From positions 1,387,922 through 1,451,921 of the forward strand of contig NC_092678.1 of the NCBI RefSeq assembly GCF_964355755.1: a stretch of 64,000 bases of DNA, read 5' to 3'. Positions 19,031 through 30,760 of this stretch are shown piece after piece; the first letter of the stretch is position 1, and each line of letters begins with the position of its first letter. This DNA is from Antedon mediterranea. Taxonomy: Eukaryota > Echinodermata > Crinoidea > Comatulida > Antedonidae. Below the pieces are notes generated by a model, which saw only the letters and a program-made list of their open reading frames with translations, did not search any database and was not told where the DNA came from. The position numbers and the translations under genes are program-made.

Positions 19031-19615
19031 CTAACTGTACCTGTATTATTAAACAAACAAGCTTGAATTTGTCACGTTTCCCCGTTTAAAAAAAATGTTT
19101 GGGGTTATATAATTTGAAGACTCTTGTTCCGCGGCGCAAAGGGACACAAGAAGGTCTAATTCGTCATCTTCACATTTAGTTAAAACGTGTAGTAGAAACA
19201 GGACATACGTTTTAATAAAATTTAAAGTAATTAACGGTTATGCTATGAAATTTGTCTTTTTTCCATTAATCAAGATGTGAGAGATAATTCTTGTTCATCA
19301 ATCATCATAATTGATGTAGCAAACCTCTCGAGGCTTCCTTCTCACTCGAATGTAAATTACGATTGCGTGTAATCATAGTCCATTATACGACATGGCGGTA
19401 TGTAAAAGTTTAAATATATCTGGACTAATGCAACAAAAAATGAGCCGTTATTTACATTACTTAACCAGATTTTTGTTTGTTCGCTGGATAATCCTCTTTA
19501 ACGTTGTTTGTTTGAAATTGTAATTTTAATCTACTAATTATTCTGACCCTTTTTCGGAAATGTAACATTAAAATCCAATATAAAAATATAATATAGATAA
19601 AGCATGATGAATTAT

Positions 19616-19726
19616 TGTGACATGAAAAATATGATGTGCCCATAATATATGGACACGATGATGTCATATCACTACCATTTGGACACATCACATCTCTTTT
19701 GTCAAACTAGTTTGATAGTGTATAGA
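19616..19726. mobile_element. Family-B MITE, partial
   Basis: Contains 'gatgatgtcatatcactacc', 'ggacacatcacat' and 'gtcaaactagtttgatagtg', with the distal end decayed. Confidence 0.65.
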
Positions 19727-19969
19727 CAATACTTTATTACGCTTCTTCAGACTTTTTCATCGGGTAAATATTTCAATAACAGTTTGACATTTTAATTAAA
19801 GTGATGTAGAGTATGTCAATTTGTTGTACCAAGTATCTTCCGATACATTTTTAAAATAACATTCTATTTAATCATCTGGGATTTGCTACTTCATGTATTA
19901 TTTTGATAGCGATGGTATTCCTCGCTTGATATAATGTCATTATATCAATAGCATTCATCATTTTCTTGG

Positions 19970-21944
19970 TTGCTCTACTAGTCTACAGTCTATGTCTTGT
20001 ATAATGTTTAGTTGCTCTACTAGTCTACAGTCTATGTCTTGTATAATGTTTAGTTGCTCTACTAGTCTACAGTCTATGTCTTGTATAATGTTTAGTTGCT
20101 CTACTAGTCTACAGTCTATGTCTCGTATAATGTTTAGTTGCTCTACTAGTCTACAGTCTATGTCTCGTATAATGTTTAGTTGCTCTACTAGTCTACAGTC
20201 TATGTCTCGTATAATGTTTAGTTGCTCTACTAGTCTACAGTCTATGTCTCGTATAATGTTTAGTTGCTCTACTAGTCTACAGTCTATGTCTTGTATAATG
20301 TTTAGTTGCTCTACTAGTCTACAGTCTATGTCTTGTATAATGTTTAGTTGCTCTACTAGTCTACAGTCTATGTCTCGTATAATGTTTAGTTGCTCTACTA
20401 GTCTACAGTCTATGTCTTGTATAATGTTTAGTTGCTCTACTAGTCTACAGTCTATGTCTTGTATAATGTTTAGTTGCTCTACTAGTCTACAGTCTATGTC
20501 TTGTATAATGTTTAGTTGCTCTACTAGTCTACAGTCTATGTCTCGTATAATGTTTAGTTGCTCTACTAGTCTACAGTCTATGTCTTGTATAATGTTTAGT
20601 TGCTCTACTAGTCTACAGTCTATGTCTCGTATAATGTTTAGTTGCTCTACTAGTCTACAGTCTATGTCTTGTATAATGTTTAGTTGCTCTACTAGTCTAC
20701 AGTCTATGTCTCGTATAATGTTTAGTTGCTCTACTAGTCTACAGTCTATGTCTCGTATAATGTTTAGTTGCTCTACTAGTCTACAGTCTATGTCTCGTAT
20801 AATGTTTAGTTGCTCTACTAGTCTACAGTCTATGTCTCGTATAATGTTTAGTTGCTCTACTAGTCTACAGTCTATGTCTCGTATAATGTTTAGTTGCTCT
20901 ACTAGTCTACAGTCTATGTCTCGTATAATGTTTAGTTGCTCTACTAGTCTACAGTCTATGTCTCGTATAATGTTTAGTTGCTCTACTAGTCTACAGTCTA
21001 TGTCTCGTATAATGTTTAGTTGCTCTACTAGTCTACAGTCTATGTCTCGTATAATGTTTAGTTGCTCTACTAGTCTACAGTCTATGTCTCGTATAATGTT
21101 TAGTTGCTCTACTAGTCTACAGTCTATGTCTCGTATAATGTTTAGTTGCTCTACTAGTCTACAGTCTATGTCTCGTATAATGTTTAGTTGCTCTACTAGT
21201 CTACAGTCTATGTCTCGTATAATGTTTAGTTGCTCTACTAGTCTACAGTCTATGTCTCGTATAATGTTTAGTTGCTCTACTAGTCTACAGTCTATGTCTT
21301 GTATAATGTTTAGTTGCTCTACTAGTCTACAGTCTATGTCTCGTATAATGTTTAGTTGCTCTACTAGTCTACAGTCTATGTCTCGTATAATGTTTAGTTG
21401 CTCTACTAGTCTACAGTCTATGTCTCGTATAATGTTTAGTTGCTCTACTAGTCTACAGTCTATGTCTCGTATAATGTTTAGTTGCTCTACTAGTCTACAG
21501 TCTATGTCTCGTATAATGTTTAGTTGCTCTACTAGTCTACAGTCTATGTCTCGTATAATGTTTAGTTGCTCTACTAGTCTACAGTCTATGTCTCGTATAA
21601 TGTTTAGTTGCTCTACTAGTCTACAGTCTATGTCTCGTATAATGTTTAGTTGCTCTACTAGTCTACAGTCTATGTCTCGTATAATGTTTAGTTGCTCTAC
21701 TAGTCTACAGTCTATGTCTTGTATAATGTTTAGTTGCTCTACTAGTCTACAGTCTATGTCTCGTATAATGTTTAGTTGCTCTACTAGTCTACAGTCTATG
21801 TCTCGTATAATGTTTAGTTGCTCTACTAGTCTACAGTCTATGTCTTGTATAATGTTTAGTTGCTCTACTAGTCTACAGTCTATGTCTTGTATAATGTTTA
21901 GTTGCTCTACTAGTCTACAGTCTATGTCTCGTATAATGTTTAGT
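19970..21944. repeat. 42-bp minisatellite, 47 copies
   Basis: Forty-seven units with almost no variation. I see only one polymorphic base in the body of the array, tctCGta versus tctTGta: 33 units have C and 14 have T. That base is the C of the only CpG in the unit. Because 42 is divisible by 3 and the frame has no stop, a long open reading frame results, but it is a by-product. Right next to the array starts a family-B MITE. Confidence 0.95.
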
Positions 21945-21945
21945 G

Positions 21946-22084
21946 TTTTAAGCTCTTTCTACACTATCAAAGTTTATATAGAGACGATGATGTCATATCA
22001 GTACCATATTTGGGCATATCACAACCATATTGAACACATCACACTTGTTTTTGTCTAGTTTGATTGTGTAGACAAAGCTTTAGA
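21946..22084. mobile_element. Family-B MITE at minisatellite edge
   Basis: Starts TTTTAAGCTCTTTCTACAC two bases after the last 42-bp unit and ends 'tgtagacaaagctttag'. Contains 'gatgatgtcatatcagtacc'. Confidence 0.8.
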
Positions 22085-22131
22085 CAGAATAATATACTTA
22101 ATTAACCAACATTGTCTTTTTGCAATCCCAG

Positions 22132-25057
22132 ATCAGTTTGACCAAGATCCAACTGAAGAACAAATCGCGCGAATAATCAACCAGTCACAACGTCATCGGC
22201 CTGGACGACGTCTTAGCTCGATGGATAGAGCTCGCAGTGCAATAAGGACCATCAAGGGTCTATTTGTTCGATCGTTGTTTAGTATCTCCACAACACTGGC
22301 AGTATGGCGGGTTGTCATGGTAAAGGATACCTATGTGTATTGGTTCATATTAGGGCTTGTTGTTTTCTTGTATATCGAGGCTGTTGTCACTTTTATGCAA
22401 CGCGAGTCAGGAGAATGGAAATGGTAAGATAAGAGGCTTTTTTTCCGTTTCTTATTTTCTGTTGCAATAGTAAAATCTTATGTAAAGTTCTTACCAAAAG
22501 AGTAACAAAATATTAATTTTCTAAGCGCGAGAGTACGCACGTAAATGTTGTAGTGCACGCAAATGTTTACAAGAAATTGACCCTTTATGGAGTATACTTT
22601 TGGAAGATTTTGTACTTTTTGTTTTAGGCCTATTTATAAACAAAAATCTAATTTATTTCCGGATCTAAGATCTCTGTAATTTGTTTAAAGATACTTTAAA
22701 TTGAATTGTCAACATTGTTATTCTTAAGCCTTGATTTTTTTCCTGTTGTTGATTCAACTTAAAGTATATTTCAAATCCGATTAGGACAAGTGACATAACA
22801 TTAAAGTGCTTCTAAAGACGATACCTTATCAACTCGTGAACTTACAGAATATAATCAACTGTGACATAGTTTCTCTAAATATCGTTAGAAAATTTTAATT
22901 TGACCATTTATTTTTTCTAATAATATAATTGTGTAAATAAAAAAATGTTTGTGAACTTCGCACTGTATGAACTGCTGGAGATGATATTGTGACCTGCCGT
23001 TTTTATGACGTGCCACTCAACTACGCAGCTGTCGAGTAAAAAGTAATTCTACGCACGTACAAAAAGCACGTAACATGCGCATAATTACGCGTAGTCTAGT
23101 GGAGCGTCATGAAAAGTTGCTAATGGGATTGGAAAACTGAGGGCTTGGCGAAAGGGCTCTAAATAGACTGTGAATAAAAGTTATCTAAGCAGCTGTTGAT
23201 TTCTATACTAAGAATCTATCTAAGGATCATCTTTCTACAGCGATAAACTCGAGTATCATTCGAGGCTTAGGGTTTGGAGTAAAGAGTCGTGAGTTACAAC
23301 ATTTTTTACTTATTGAATCAGTCATTTAAATGTATACTTGTTTTACCCATTAGGTTTTGTCCAAGTGTCTTTTTCTACTTGCTAAGTATTCTTCCACCAC
23401 TGTGGATTCTAGAAGACGAGCTCTTGCACGAAAGAATACGTGCCACAAGACGTCAGAATCTTGATCTGGATCATTGTGTAGCTTCTGGTGAAATATTTCA
23501 AAACGTATCAAGTCTTGTAACAAATGTTGGAGTGAGTATCTTCTACGTGTGGTTTGTTCTTTCTAAAAGCTGATTATTATGGTTGTCTGGTTAGCTGAAG
23601 TCTTGAAAATATCTTTGGCTATAGTTAGGATAAATTAGAATATTTTTCTTCTTTCTTTTCTTAAGATGTTGATTCCAAAATAACTAATACATTTTCTGTT
23701 TTTCTTTCAGATTGAAATACCACTAGATTTGGAAGATCACAACTGGTCGTTAGCTCTTCAACAGACCCTTATCTTCTTGTTGATCCTCGGAAGATGGTGG
23801 CTGCCAAAGGGTGAGCTAACCAGAGACCAGTTGTCGCAGTTATTACTGGTGTACATCGGTATTGCTGCAGACATTTTGGAATTTGTCACAGAAGGCTTGA
23901 AAATACAAGAGGTTCGCTGCAATAAGATCTTGGTGTATTGGATCCTGATCATCTGGTCTTGGAGTCTTCTCCAGTTTACTCTTGGTCTCACGGTTACAAA
24001 ATCACGCAAGCCTAGAATATCTGGAGTTAACCAACGGTATGAAGGCCGCGTGTTGATGTGTAACATCTGTGAGACTGAGGTCTGGGGTATAGTGGTGACC
24101 ATTATAATGCAGGATGGACCATTTCTATCAATGCGGTTATATCTCCTAGTACATCTTAGAGTCATCAACCAAATGATGATCTTCTTCACTTTTAAGAACA
24201 TTCTAGTGATGCTGCTCCAGTTGTATCGTCTTCTTGTTCTTTATGTTGAAAAGCCGTCTGGTCCAACAGTTCTCGTCCAGACGGTGTACAAATACAAGAG
24301 ACAAAAGAATAAAAGTAAAGGACAGGAAGTTGCAACCAAGGGTTCTTTGCTCACTGCGTCTGAATACAATAAGTTAGTTGCAACAAGATCTGGAAATAAA
24401 GATCCTAAATTCACAATGTCGGCTGCTGAAATGATGGAATATGGTGATTCGGAGTTTGATGATCCGTTTGCGGATAGTCCATCTCTTAGGAATACGAATG
24501 TAAAGAAGAAAAATAATAAACCGCCGGCACCACAAGCAACCCGTAATCAAAGACCTCCACAGAGGGAACAAAGGAAGGATAGAACACCGAACAAAGATGT
24601 CAACGAATTATATCATTCTGGAAAACAAGACAAACAGGTTAAGAAAGAACCAATATTTTACACAAAATGTGAAACGAAAGACATGCAACCGCATTCTTCA
24701 AAAGATAAACAAACATTGAAATCTTTCAAAAACATTGACAAGAATAAATTGAAAGCGTTGGCGCCAAAAAAGAAGACCTTTGGTGACGTAGCAACCCAAG
24801 TGTTAAACCCAGCTAAAAAGTTGAACAAACACACGGAGAAAGCTAAATCTGTAGAGGGAGCTGTTGAAGCTAAGAAAGTTAACCATCTCATACAGATATA
24901 TGAGAAAAAAGATTCTAAAGAAAATTCCCCCGTCCGGCAGACAAGTCTGACCTTACAACCAAAGTATAAAAAGCGGGAACTTCAGCCAACTCGTTCGAAA
25001 TCTTTGGATTCAGACGAGAGTAATAAATGTCATATATTAACATTCAATGATTTATGA
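22132..25057 (+). CDS. TMEM26-family multipass membrane protein 1
   Basis: Exons 22132-22423, 23354-23531 and 23711-25057, all with GT-AG borders; with the 14885 exon the protein is 618 aa. Residues from about 45 align well by eye with vertebrate TMEM26. Shared motifs are VWRVVMVK, the Trp codon split at the exon 2/3 border, LGRWWLPKG (196-204), TRDQLSQLLL (207-216), AADILEF and MQDGPF. About eight hydrophobic segments are visible, with an NVS glycosylation sequon in the loop before the fourth. The last roughly 245 residues form a Lys-rich, low-complexity cytoplasmic-type tail, far longer than in human TMEM26 (368 aa). The molecular function of TMEM26 is not established. A paralog lies 5.7 kb downstream on the same strand. 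If the upstream exon is wrong, translation starts at ATG 22221 (575 aa). Confidence 0.88.
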
Positions 25058-25931
25058 GTTTTTAGTTCATTTCTAAATCTACAAAACAGGATGATGAGTT
25101 AATATAAAAACCGTCGAGTAAAAGGAATTAACAATTTGTATCCTTTGTTTAGTTTGGCATCGATGCTGTCATAATAATACACTTTTACTACTGTGGGTAA
25201 TTGGGTTCAATACGGTGTATTGCGTTTGCAGACGGTTGAGTCATTCTTCTTTTATGAGAGCATTTTTGGAGGGAGCATCAGCGCAAAACTACTAAACACA
25301 GTATCTGGACCTGATTACCTTCGGGATGGACGGAATGTTGGAACAACCTTTTATTAAGAATGGTTATGACCACATGACCCAATCCCTATTGGCCGAATCT
25401 TTATTCACCGAGTCCATTGCCAAATCCATTCACCGAGTTCATTCACCGAGTCCATTCATCTAGTCCATTGCCGAGTCCATTTGACAAATTCTAATTTTCT
25501 GATCAACAATGAAAAAGAATATTTCTACACTACACTCTTATTAAACTGAATTTTGCCGAATGTATTAAACTCCAACTTCAATGTTTGATTCGTCACTCTT
25601 ACTGTGTAGAAACACTGACAATTATCTTGTTTTGTTTCTTGTATACCTTTATGCGCTGTGCCGTTTGTTATTGTTTTAAGTAAAAGTTAAATTCAATAAC
25701 ACCTACCTCGACCAATAGCCTAGTTCTAAACACTATATTACCTCTTTTAAAGATCATGTTGACAATTTATTGTACAGTGTTACATGTATTTCAACAGCAT
25801 AGATTTTCGCGGGAAGAGATGGAAATCGAGAAGAAACACAAGAGGATACAATGCATGCGTAGTTCCATCTTCTCACTTCCTTTCATAAACTATTCTCTTT
25901 AGTGAAACGTTTTTCTACAGTTTCTGTTTCT
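25058..25931. other. 3' flank of TMEM26-like gene 1
   Basis: Probable 3' UTR followed by intergenic DNA. A short run of 'attcaccgagtccattc' variants lies at about 25391-25480. No other gene seen. Confidence 0.5.
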
Positions 25932-26135
25932 AAAGCTTTGTCTACACTATCAAACATTTCTGGATCCACCATTAAGCTCTGTCTACACTATCAACATTTA
26001 TGCGACAAAAGTGTGATATGCCCATATATGGACATGATAATGTCATATCACTACCACATTTAAGCATATCACTACCATATTTGGACACATCAAACTTTTT
26101 TTGTCAAACTAGTTTGATAGTGTTGACAAAGCTTT
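25932..26135. mobile_element. Family-B MITE with doubled left end
   Basis: Two left ends in succession (AAAGCTTTGTCTACACTATC, then 'aagctctgtctacactatc'), the usual core, and the right end 'gatagtgttgacaaagctt'. Suggests one copy inserted in the end of another. Confidence 0.8.
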
Positions 26136-26228
26136 TACAAAATGCGAAATCAAAGTTCAGAAAATGAATTACCGGTATGCGTTCATAATAAATTCGTCTT
26201 GAGAGAATGAGAGACGACATGCTTTATG

Positions 26229-26440
26229 CGTGTGTTTGAGTCTAGCAGTTCAGTCCATCACCCGATTTTAAAGCCTTTAGTGCACAACGTTTGAGTCTAG
26301 CAGTGTGTTTGAGTCTAGCAGTTCAGTCCATCACCCGATTTTAAAGCCTTTAGTGCACAACGTTTGAGTCTAGCAGTGTGTTTGAGTCTAGCAGTTCAGT
26401 CCATCACCCGATTTTAAAGCCTTTAGTGCACAACGTTTTG
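26229..26440. repeat. 73-bp tandem repeat, about 3 copies
   Basis: Three near-identical units starting 'gtgtttgagtctagcagttc', so a recent expansion. Confidence 0.9.
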
Positions 26441-26806
26441 ACAACCGTGCAATATGGTATGAAACCGTATCTATAAATTGATGTAAATACTGGTGAATTA
26501 ATGATTAATCTATTTATAGATATATGCTGTTTGTAAATGCGTAACTTGTGTTTAGTTTTAAAAAGCATCGTTTTGCTCTGGTAAGCAATGATTTAGAAAA
26601 TTTGAGAGAATTTTATATATGTATAATGTATTAAGTACAGAAGAGGGCTAGTAATAGCATACACATTATAATATTAAATATTTATTTATTACCATATCAT
26701 AATATGCTGTGTACGTATTTCATTGTGTAAATTAAAAAAAAAACAAAGAACATACTGAATTCGAATTAAGTTGGGGCTTCCCCGTCCATATCAGTGTGAC
26801 GTCGTT

Positions 26807-26905
26807 GAGTCCCACTGGGGCGCAACTCAAAGAGAATGCGCAACGCAAGTCATTTTGACCAATCACAAGCGACAGATCACAGAACTGTGATTGTTCAAAT
26901 TATAG
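26807..26905. mobile_element. Family-A MITE, decayed
   Basis: Contains 'gcgcaacgcaag', 'ttgaccaatcacaagcgaca' and 'gtgattgttcaaatta', a diverged foldback. Confidence 0.5.
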
Positions 26906-27504
26906 CCTACACATTTGTTTTTGTTCACGATAAGTCACCGTCGCATAACTACACGTTTAATTTTATAGTTTATTTAGTTCATTTTCGTTTTTTAAATTCA
27001 TGAAATATTCATGTATTGCAATACACGTATGTCAGTAGTGAATATACTTCTATAGTTATATTAGTTGTATTAAATTTTATTTTTAATTTAATAGTAAATC
27101 AATATACCATTATTATAATTCTTCTACGTGCATTTAAATGATGTTTTTAAAACCTTTTGTTTAGAGTGCTGCAGTTGTCTACAGCAATGCCAAGGCTACC
27201 CCCACAGTTCAACAATATAGACAGGTAAAACAAAAAGCACTTAAAATGTCTTTTATTGTGCATTATAACATGAATAAAATATAGTTAATCTCACAGCCAA
27301 GTGGACCCAAGGGTACGTGTATAACACGGGTATGCTATTCGTTATGTATTTAGTATTATACACTGTTCTCCTGTGTATATTTCATATTAACAAATGTATT
27401 GTATCCATAAATTATTACATTAGGCCTACTGCTAAATTTATAGGCTAGTTTTTGAGTCAATTTATCCGTCAACTTATTCTCATTTATGAGACCATTTACG
27501 CACA

Positions 27505-27935
27505 TCCATGGATGCATATATCTTTCCATCCACGGCCGCCTTTTCCATACGTTAATCCAATCATTTTCCCATTCAGTCATGTTTATTTATCCCAGTAGTT
27601 TGCCATTCATAATTCCCTTCATCCACGGCCGCCTTTTCCATACGTTAATCCAATCATTTTCCTATTCAGTCATGTTTATTTATCCCAATAGTTTGCCATT
27701 CATAAATTCCCTTCATCCACGGCCGCCTTTTCCATACGTTAATCCAGTCATGTTTATTTATCCCAGTAGTTTTCCATTCATAAAAATCCCTTCATCTACG
27801 GCCGCCTTTTCCATACATTAATCCAGTCATTTTCACCATCCAGTCATGTTTTAATTTAGTCAAATTTCCATCCAGTCATGTTTATTTATCCCAAGAGTTT
27901 TCCATTCATACAAATGCCTTCATCCACGGCCGCAT
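27505..27935. repeat. Tandem repeat of about 97 bp, 4-5 copies
   Basis: Units contain 'ccacggccgccttttccata' and 'cagtcatgtttatttatccc'. An open frame of about 111 codons on the plus strand follows the repeat and is not considered a gene. Confidence 0.85.
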
Positions 27936-28477
27936 TTTTTGTCCAGATATTTCTCCCGTCAATCATTTATTTTTAAAAAGTAGTCGTGTCTCATAAAATT
28001 AGAAGACAAAGTGGTGTTTTCTACAACGTTTTTTATTGTTGATATTGAAAACTTAATTGACAACGAATTTATTTATAGGCCTACATTGTCCAGAATTATT
28101 TATTATACAGTAATTCATTTTTATTCAATTAAAATTGATGGCCATTTTATATCAACAATAACACACGATTACGATGAATTGTTAATACTTATTATATCAT
28201 TCAATTTTCTCGCGTTCATTTTGGCCGTCGCTCCCTTATACTTATCTGCGCTAAGCTCGCACAATGCTTTTTGTAAGTTTTAAACACTTGCGCAATCGGA
28301 GCTCATAGTGTACAGGCAGTACGTAATACGCAGTGTATGCAAAAAAACCATTGCGCCGCATTAAAATGTCGCCGAAAGTGGCACTCCCCGCGTTCCATAT
28401 ACAATTGCAATAAATTCAAAATATCTAGTTAATTGAACGCGGATTGTTCACTATGACGCAACGTTGATGAGGCATTA

Positions 28478-28841
28478 AAGCTTGGTTCCCACTAGAACGT
28501 AACGCAAGGACGTAAACGCAACGCAAGCGTGTTAAAGCGTGGTTCCCACTAGCGACGCAACACAAGGACGTAACGCAACGCAAGTGAATTGACCAATCAC
28601 AAGCGATGGCTTATTCGCTTGTGATTGCTAACTGTCTATAACTTCGCTTGTCATTGGTTAAAACGCTTGCGTTGCGTTTACGTTCTTGCGTTACGTTCTA
28701 GTGGGAACCAAGCTTGACCAATGACAAGCGAAGTTATAGGCAGTTAGCAATCACAAGCGAATAAGCCATCGCTTGTGATTGGTTAATTCACTTGCGTTGC
28801 GTTACTTCCTTGCGTTGCGTCGCTAGTGGGAACCACGCTTT
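28478..28841. mobile_element. Composite family-A foldback, 364 bp
   Basis: Two family-A elements are interleaved. The outer left end AGCTTGGTTCCCACTAGAAC pairs with the end at about 28713, while a second left end (AGCGTGGTTCCCACTAGCG, at about 28534) pairs with the end at 28841. The arms therefore cross, in the order left1-left2-right1-right2, instead of nesting. Confidence 0.85.
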
Positions 28842-29136
28842 TTAGAGACCACCGTTTTGGTTAAAAGAAGAGGATTTTAAAATGACATGGCATCGCATAA
28901 CACATTGTAAATGAAGTCATAATATTGTAAATGAAGTCGGCTTAACTTATGACTTATCTACTAGAATAGGATTAAGTATGTGCTGTCTAAATACCGTATA
29001 CTCATCAATAAAACTCAAGTGTTGTACTCGTAATAATTTGACAGATCGGTGACGAATCAAACAATGAACTCAGTATTATACGCCTTCGCGAACGACCGTA
29101 ATATTATGTGGATATTATGTCTATATTAATGCGTAA

Positions 29137-29240
29137 GAAAAGCTCTGTAAACACTATCACATTTCATGTGACAAAAAAGTGCATATCACTACCATATGTG
29201 GGAATATCACTACCAGTGGGCACATCACATTTTACACATA
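29137..29240. mobile_element. Family-B MITE, partial
   Basis: Left end 'aagctctgtaaacactatc' and core 'catatcactaccatatgtgg'; the right end is lost. Confidence 0.6.
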
Positions 29241-29454
29241 TACTTGACCTGAGACCTATAGAAAATTCAATACCAAATCATTTCCTTTTCATTAATGGTG
29301 TTTTTTTTTGGATAATGTTCTGTTTGTCTGATATATTAAAATTTTAATCCAGAACGTAGTCAATCATAGATTTAATAAATCAAATTGGCACTTTAATGAA
29401 CAATCAATCTCGTGGGGCCTCATTTAAATTTAAAATATTATTAAAACAATACGA

Positions 29455-29582
29455 AACGGTACGTCAACGCAACTGAGTTGACCAATCGCAAGCGGCAATT
29501 CGGATAATCCATCGGTCCTGATTGGTCAAATTATTTGCGGCACGTTTACGTCCTTGAGGTGCGTCGAATGGGAACCAAGCTT
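29455..29582. mobile_element. Family-A MITE, diverged
   Basis: Contains 'ttgaccaatcgcaagcggca', 'tgattggtcaaattatttgc' and the right end 'gggaaccaagcttta'. Confidence 0.65.
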
Positions 29583-30760
29583 TAAGTTCGATGACGAAGG
29601 AATAGCGTTTTCAAAGGTTGATACTTCTTTTTCTGTTTTTCTTTGCTTGATTTGCTTATTTTATTTGTATGTCCATTCATACAGTAAATATGAGATCTGC
29701 TCTCTGCATAATACATTGAAAGTTCAACAATTTTAATCTAAACAATTATTAATTTAATATCTGGGGTTTGATAGGGCTATAAAACCCGTCATACCATAGA
29801 TAACGTATGCTAATTATTACCGTTACACAGTCAATAATAAACGTTTTGTTAAACTGGTCGGTTACTTGCTACTTGATGTCATCTTTATTTTCAACAGTCT
29901 GACGTTTAGAGCTTCATCATTTAATGTTGCATATTTACCCCATTTTTTTTATTGTGTACTTTCGTTTTTGTGATAATAAACATTTGTACGGAACATTACT
30001 GTACGTGATCGACGGTCACCTTGTAAGCAAGTGAAAGACGTAGTTTAACATTAACAAGACATAGCGACATCAAACAGCAACAGAAAAACGTCAAGTATTT
30101 ACAAATTGAATCGCGTCAATTAAGAGGCAAGAAATCAAACATCGGGACTACTTCATTCAGTACTACAATCATTAGTCAACTCGTTATTATTAACTTTATT
30201 GGGTACTTTTAATTTGGAACGTAAACGTCTATTGAAAGGCAACTCTGATCAGGGAAATTGTTAAAAAACAATTGTTTTTCATCGGCCTGCCGCGCCGGAC
30301 GACCGCGTAGGCCTAAAAATTAGCTGCTTTTAAAAAACAATCCGTTTCTTCTTCTAAATTGAGCTGTTCCGGTCTTGCAGATTTCTCTTTTGAAACTTTG
30401 CTAGAATCTGTTTCCGGTACTGTTAATGGTAAACTAGTGTTTTCACGACCAGTATTTTAAACTATTTCGTCTGTGTTCGATCTACCATTCAAATACAGAC
30501 TAATTAAAATCAATACGTTGTACTTTTGATCAAGGAGATACACGCACCATCGTTCCGACATCTATCTATCTCATGTATAGACTTTTTTATTCAACTGGAG
30601 TTATTTTGGCGTAATTTTCAGATATCGGGAGAGAGGGTGTTTTGGACAATCTGAAATATTGTCTGATTCCCGAAATTTAAATGAGTTATTGAGCGGACTA
30701 TTACAAGAGTTATGCATTAACAAACTAACTTTATGTTTACTTTCATATTTTCGATATGAA
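29583..30760. other. 5' flank of TMEM26-like gene 2
   Basis: About 1.2 kb of AT-rich sequence without recognisable exon or repeat. Must contain the promoter of the downstream gene, but I see no clear TATA or initiator. Confidence 0.5.

Larger units (their letters stand above)
14925..22131 (+). other. Presumed intron 1 of TMEM26-like gene 1
   Basis: About 7.2 kb without recognisable exons. It carries MITE copies of two families, an ACGAATA-type simple repeat, a CCAAT-bearing repeat, a retroelement-like tail and the 42-bp minisatellite, each listed separately. Confidence 0.5.

Noticed and set aside
19992-22058. 688-codon open frame of 14-residue repeats
   Set aside because: It is the minisatellite read in a frame without stops, runs into a MITE, and shows a purely CpG-type polymorphism that changes Arg to Cys. 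No coding constraint.
23758-24201. 147-codon minus-strand frame
   Set aside because: Antisense shadow of TMEM26-like gene 1 exon.
27486-27821. 111-codon frame
   Set aside because: Follows the 97-bp tandem repeat; composition reflects the repeat.
28011-28283. 90-codon hydrophobic plus-strand frame
   Set aside because: No ATG start, low complexity Ile/Leu/Phe from AT-rich DNA, no splice context.
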